DNA of 22,857 nucleotides from Azolla pinnata (lineage: Eukaryota; Streptophyta; Polypodiopsida; Salviniales; Salviniaceae), in contig JBBBWG010009491.1 in the NCBI GenBank assembly GCA_037176905.1, positions 1 to 22,857 on the forward strand. The letters are read 5' to 3'. Positions 21,801 through 22,857 of the stretch are shown piece by piece. The notes under the pieces were generated by a model, which did no database searches, had not been told where the DNA came from, and worked only from the letters and a program-made list of their open reading frames with translations. A program made the translations under genes and the position numbers. Numbering within the stretch: the stretch's first letter is position 1; each line of letters begins with the position of its first letter.

Positions 21801-22707
21801 CTTCATCAAACCATAGGATGGACACAAGGAAAGCGCATTCCGGGTGCCATCAATTAGCTGGTTATTGGATCGATTGATTAGTTTAACTGATTAACTGATT
21901 GATTAAGATTGGGGGCATGGCCAGATGGTCTCTGTTTCGTCTCTAGTTGTTGCTTGGTTGTAGAGAAAGAGTCTCCAAGACGGTAAAAATGAGAAGCATG
22001 AAGCTTCCATCCCAAACAGGAACTGTTTTCTCATAGAGATTCAAGCTCAGGACCTAGGCATTGCTACGCCCAGCACAATCCCTTGATTCGGATCTCGATC
22101 CCTTTGCAGGACGCTCGCCATGGTGCAAATCCAGGGAGCGCTTGCCTCTACATACATGAAATCTGTGGTTGTAGAGCAGGCAAATGTGTTCAAGAAGGTG
22201 CCATAGCTCCTAGCATCAAGCAAGCCTCAAGCTTTCGGGACAGGGACGCTCGAAACGGCTGTGAAGGGAAACAGGGGCCAGGATCCATGGCCTTAGGGTT
22301 TCAGGGCTCCATGGCCTTAGGGTTTAGGGGTTAGGGATGATGCCCAGCCAGGATCCATGGCCTAGGGTTTCAGGAATCCACGGCCTAGGGTTTCAGGAAT
22401 CCACGGCCTAGGGTTTTAGGGTTTGGAGGAGCAGACAACCAAGCTTAGGGTTTTAAGGATTAGGGTTTCACCTGAGATGCAGCGCGATGTAGCGGCGGGC
22501 GCCCCCGGACGCCATTCGCTGCGCGAGCTTCGCCCCGAGGTCGGCGATGGCGGGCGTGAACCTGAGGGCGACGTAGCAGGCATGGCAGCGGAGGCGCTGC
22601 AGGGCGGGGGCGAGGCCGTTGTTGGCGAGGCGCGAGTCGGCGTGCGAGAAGCGGACGACGCCGCGCGCCCTGAGGACGCGCAGGACGTGCTTCTCGTAGT
22701 AGGAGCT
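18826..22707 (-). CDS. Plant O-fucosyltransferase-like (axi1-like) protein, 3' part; 5' exons not visible
   Basis: On the minus strand the exons are 22707-22472, 20615-20106 and 19012-18826, joined by GT-AG introns in matching phase, giving 310 aa with the stop. The protein reads SSYYEKHVLRVL, ADSRLANNGLAPALQRLRC, RYIALHLRYEKDMLAFTGC, CPLTPREAALLLRGLGY, FPNQLAALDYAVALRS, FDGNMARALQGHRHFLGH and ends TEENFYANPYPECICQ. These are hallmarks of the plant GDP-fucose O-fucosyltransferase-like family, Golgi type II proteins; their donors and acceptors vary and some act as other glycosyltransferases. The N-terminal third (membrane anchor and GTNGGLNQ-type donor region) is absent. The right edge of the first visible exon is set by GTGCAG (22713-22708) and is uncertain. 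A CCCTAA array lies about 70 bp upstream. The gene is therefore either truncated or continues past the window. The first two exons are clearly GC-rich, unlike the PPR-CBS gene. Confidence 0.9.
19264..19990. repeat. 37-bp minisatellite, about 20 copies, in the fucosyltransferase-like gene intron
   Basis: The unit carries GATAGCATGGAGGTGCAACA and then AAATCTGAAAGACACTT. Unit starts include 19264, 19301, 19337, 19374, 19410, 19447, 19484, 19521 and 19557; one shortened unit begins near 19588. Copies diverge toward 19990. It fills most of the intron 20105-19013. Minus-strand open frames of up to 175 codons come from the repeat, not from a protein. Confidence 0.96.
20041..20100. repeat. CTAT/GATA palindromic microsatellite next to a splice donor
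   Basis: CTAT repeats are followed directly by their reverse complement, GATA repeats, so the block is an inverted repeat able to fold into a hairpin. It ends five bases from the intron donor of the fucosyltransferase-like gene (GT at 20105-20104 on -). Confidence 0.93.
20702..21533. repeat. Degenerate tandem array with ATGC and CTAT microsatellites in the first intron of the fucosyltransferase-like gene
   Basis: Five degenerate units of about 120-240 bp begin with CTGCTCAATCTC-like sequence near 20705, 20946, 21116, 21309 and 21427. Each continues with GGATCGATC, CATGCATGC, AATGCAGGAAG, CTATCTAT and GGGGGTGATGCATC motifs in roughly the same order. Open frames across it are low-complexity. 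Confidence 0.85.
21534..21856. repeat. 163-bp tandem duplication
   Basis: Copies start ATTCTTTTCATGTGCAAA at 21534 and 21697. They share ATGCCCACAATC, CATCAAACCATAGGAT-like and ACAAGGAAAGC blocks but are clearly diverged. It lies in the first visible intron of the fucosyltransferase-like gene. Confidence 0.88.
21857..22280. other. Intron segment without a recognised feature
   Basis: Unique-looking sequence inside the first visible intron of the minus-strand gene. It holds a short plus-strand frame from ATG at 22120 that stops at 22206, not recognised. An A-box-like TGGCCAGATGG (near 21918) and a weak B-box-like GATTCAAGCTC (near 22039) are too far apart to call a tRNA or tRNA-derived SINE. 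Confidence 0.5.
22281..22428. repeat. Telomere-derived minisatellite
   Basis: About five units of roughly 24 bp, each an AATCCACGG or GATCCATGG core followed by CC(T)TAGGGTTT(C/T)AG. A TTTAGGG-like motif is part of every unit. Further TTAGGG motifs continue to 22468. Confidence 0.9.
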
Positions 22708-22779
22708 CTGCACGCACCGCCATAGCCATAGCTCGATCTCCTCTGCTCTGCTCTGTCTGTCGTCTCGCTCACAGACCCC

Positions 22780-22857
22780 AAACCCTAACCCTAACCCTAA
22801 CCCTAACCCTAACCCTAACCCTAGCCCTAGCCCTAGCCCTAGCCCTAGCCCTAACCC
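22780..22857 (+). repeat. Telomere-like array, CCCTAA and CCCTAG hexamers
   Basis: One CCCAAA-type unit, six CCCTAA units (22783-22818), five CCCTAG units (22819-22848), then CCCTAACCC to the window edge. The C-rich strand is +, opposite to a normal right chromosome end. The unit is mostly a hexamer rather than the plant heptamer seen at the left. The array runs off the window. Confidence 0.95.

Noticed and set aside
21905-22060. tRNA-derived SINE or tRNA-like boxes
   Set aside because: The A-box and B-box-like matches are imperfect and about 120 bp apart, too far for a tRNA-type promoter, and no tail or target duplication is visible.
22460-22729. Minus-strand ORF starting with two ATGs near the right end (89 codons)
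   Set aside because: It overlaps the fucosyltransferase-like exon in another frame; the family motifs (SRLANNGL, YIALHLR) are in the frame without those ATGs.

Overview
This is nuclear DNA from a green plant, most likely a land plant. It holds three multi-exon genes with GT-AG introns and frames that join cleanly, all from plant families: a flavodoxin-like quinone reductase of the Arabidopsis At4g36750 type, a PPR+CBS protein of the CBSPPR1/At5g10690 type, and a plant O-fucosyltransferase-like (axi1-like) protein. Plant-type telomeric heptamers (TTTAGGG) occur in many places. I cannot fix the species.

Layout. 1-697 is degenerate telomere-like repeat, G-rich on the + strand. 698-5130 is AT-rich and gene-poor, with microsatellites, an inverted repeat, a 73-bp tandem repeat, a possible decayed retroelement and two unrecognised open segments. 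A long CTT tract (5131-5367) leads into the quinone reductase gene (5602-8246, +, 3 exons, 292 aa). After about 1.5 kb without a gene comes the PPR-CBS gene (9740-17952, +, 13 exons, 631 aa by my model). The third gene lies on the - strand (18826-22707, last three exons, 310 aa visible) and converges on the PPR-CBS gene. Its two introns are packed with a 37-bp minisatellite, CTAT/GATA microsatellites, degenerate arrays and telomere-derived units. The window ends in a CCCTAA/CCCTAG array (22780-22857), only about 70 bp upstream of the first visible exon of that gene.

The genes do not form a pathway. From their families they are a membrane-peripheral or soluble NAD(P)H:quinone reductase, a probably plastid-targeted RNA-binding protein with an adenosyl-ligand sensing module, and a Golgi-type glycosyltransferase-like protein. 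I found no mobile-element gene with intact coding sequence, no tRNA or rRNA, no CRISPR array and no defence-like cluster.

The points most worth a second look are structural: telomeric arrays at both ends that face inward, a copy of the quinone reductase leader placed next to an interstitial telomeric repeat, a duplicated 3' splice site and a poison-exon-like segment in the PPR-CBS gene, and short upstream ORFs tightly coupled to two start codons. All gene models come from reading splice signals and protein similarity by eye, without transcript evidence.
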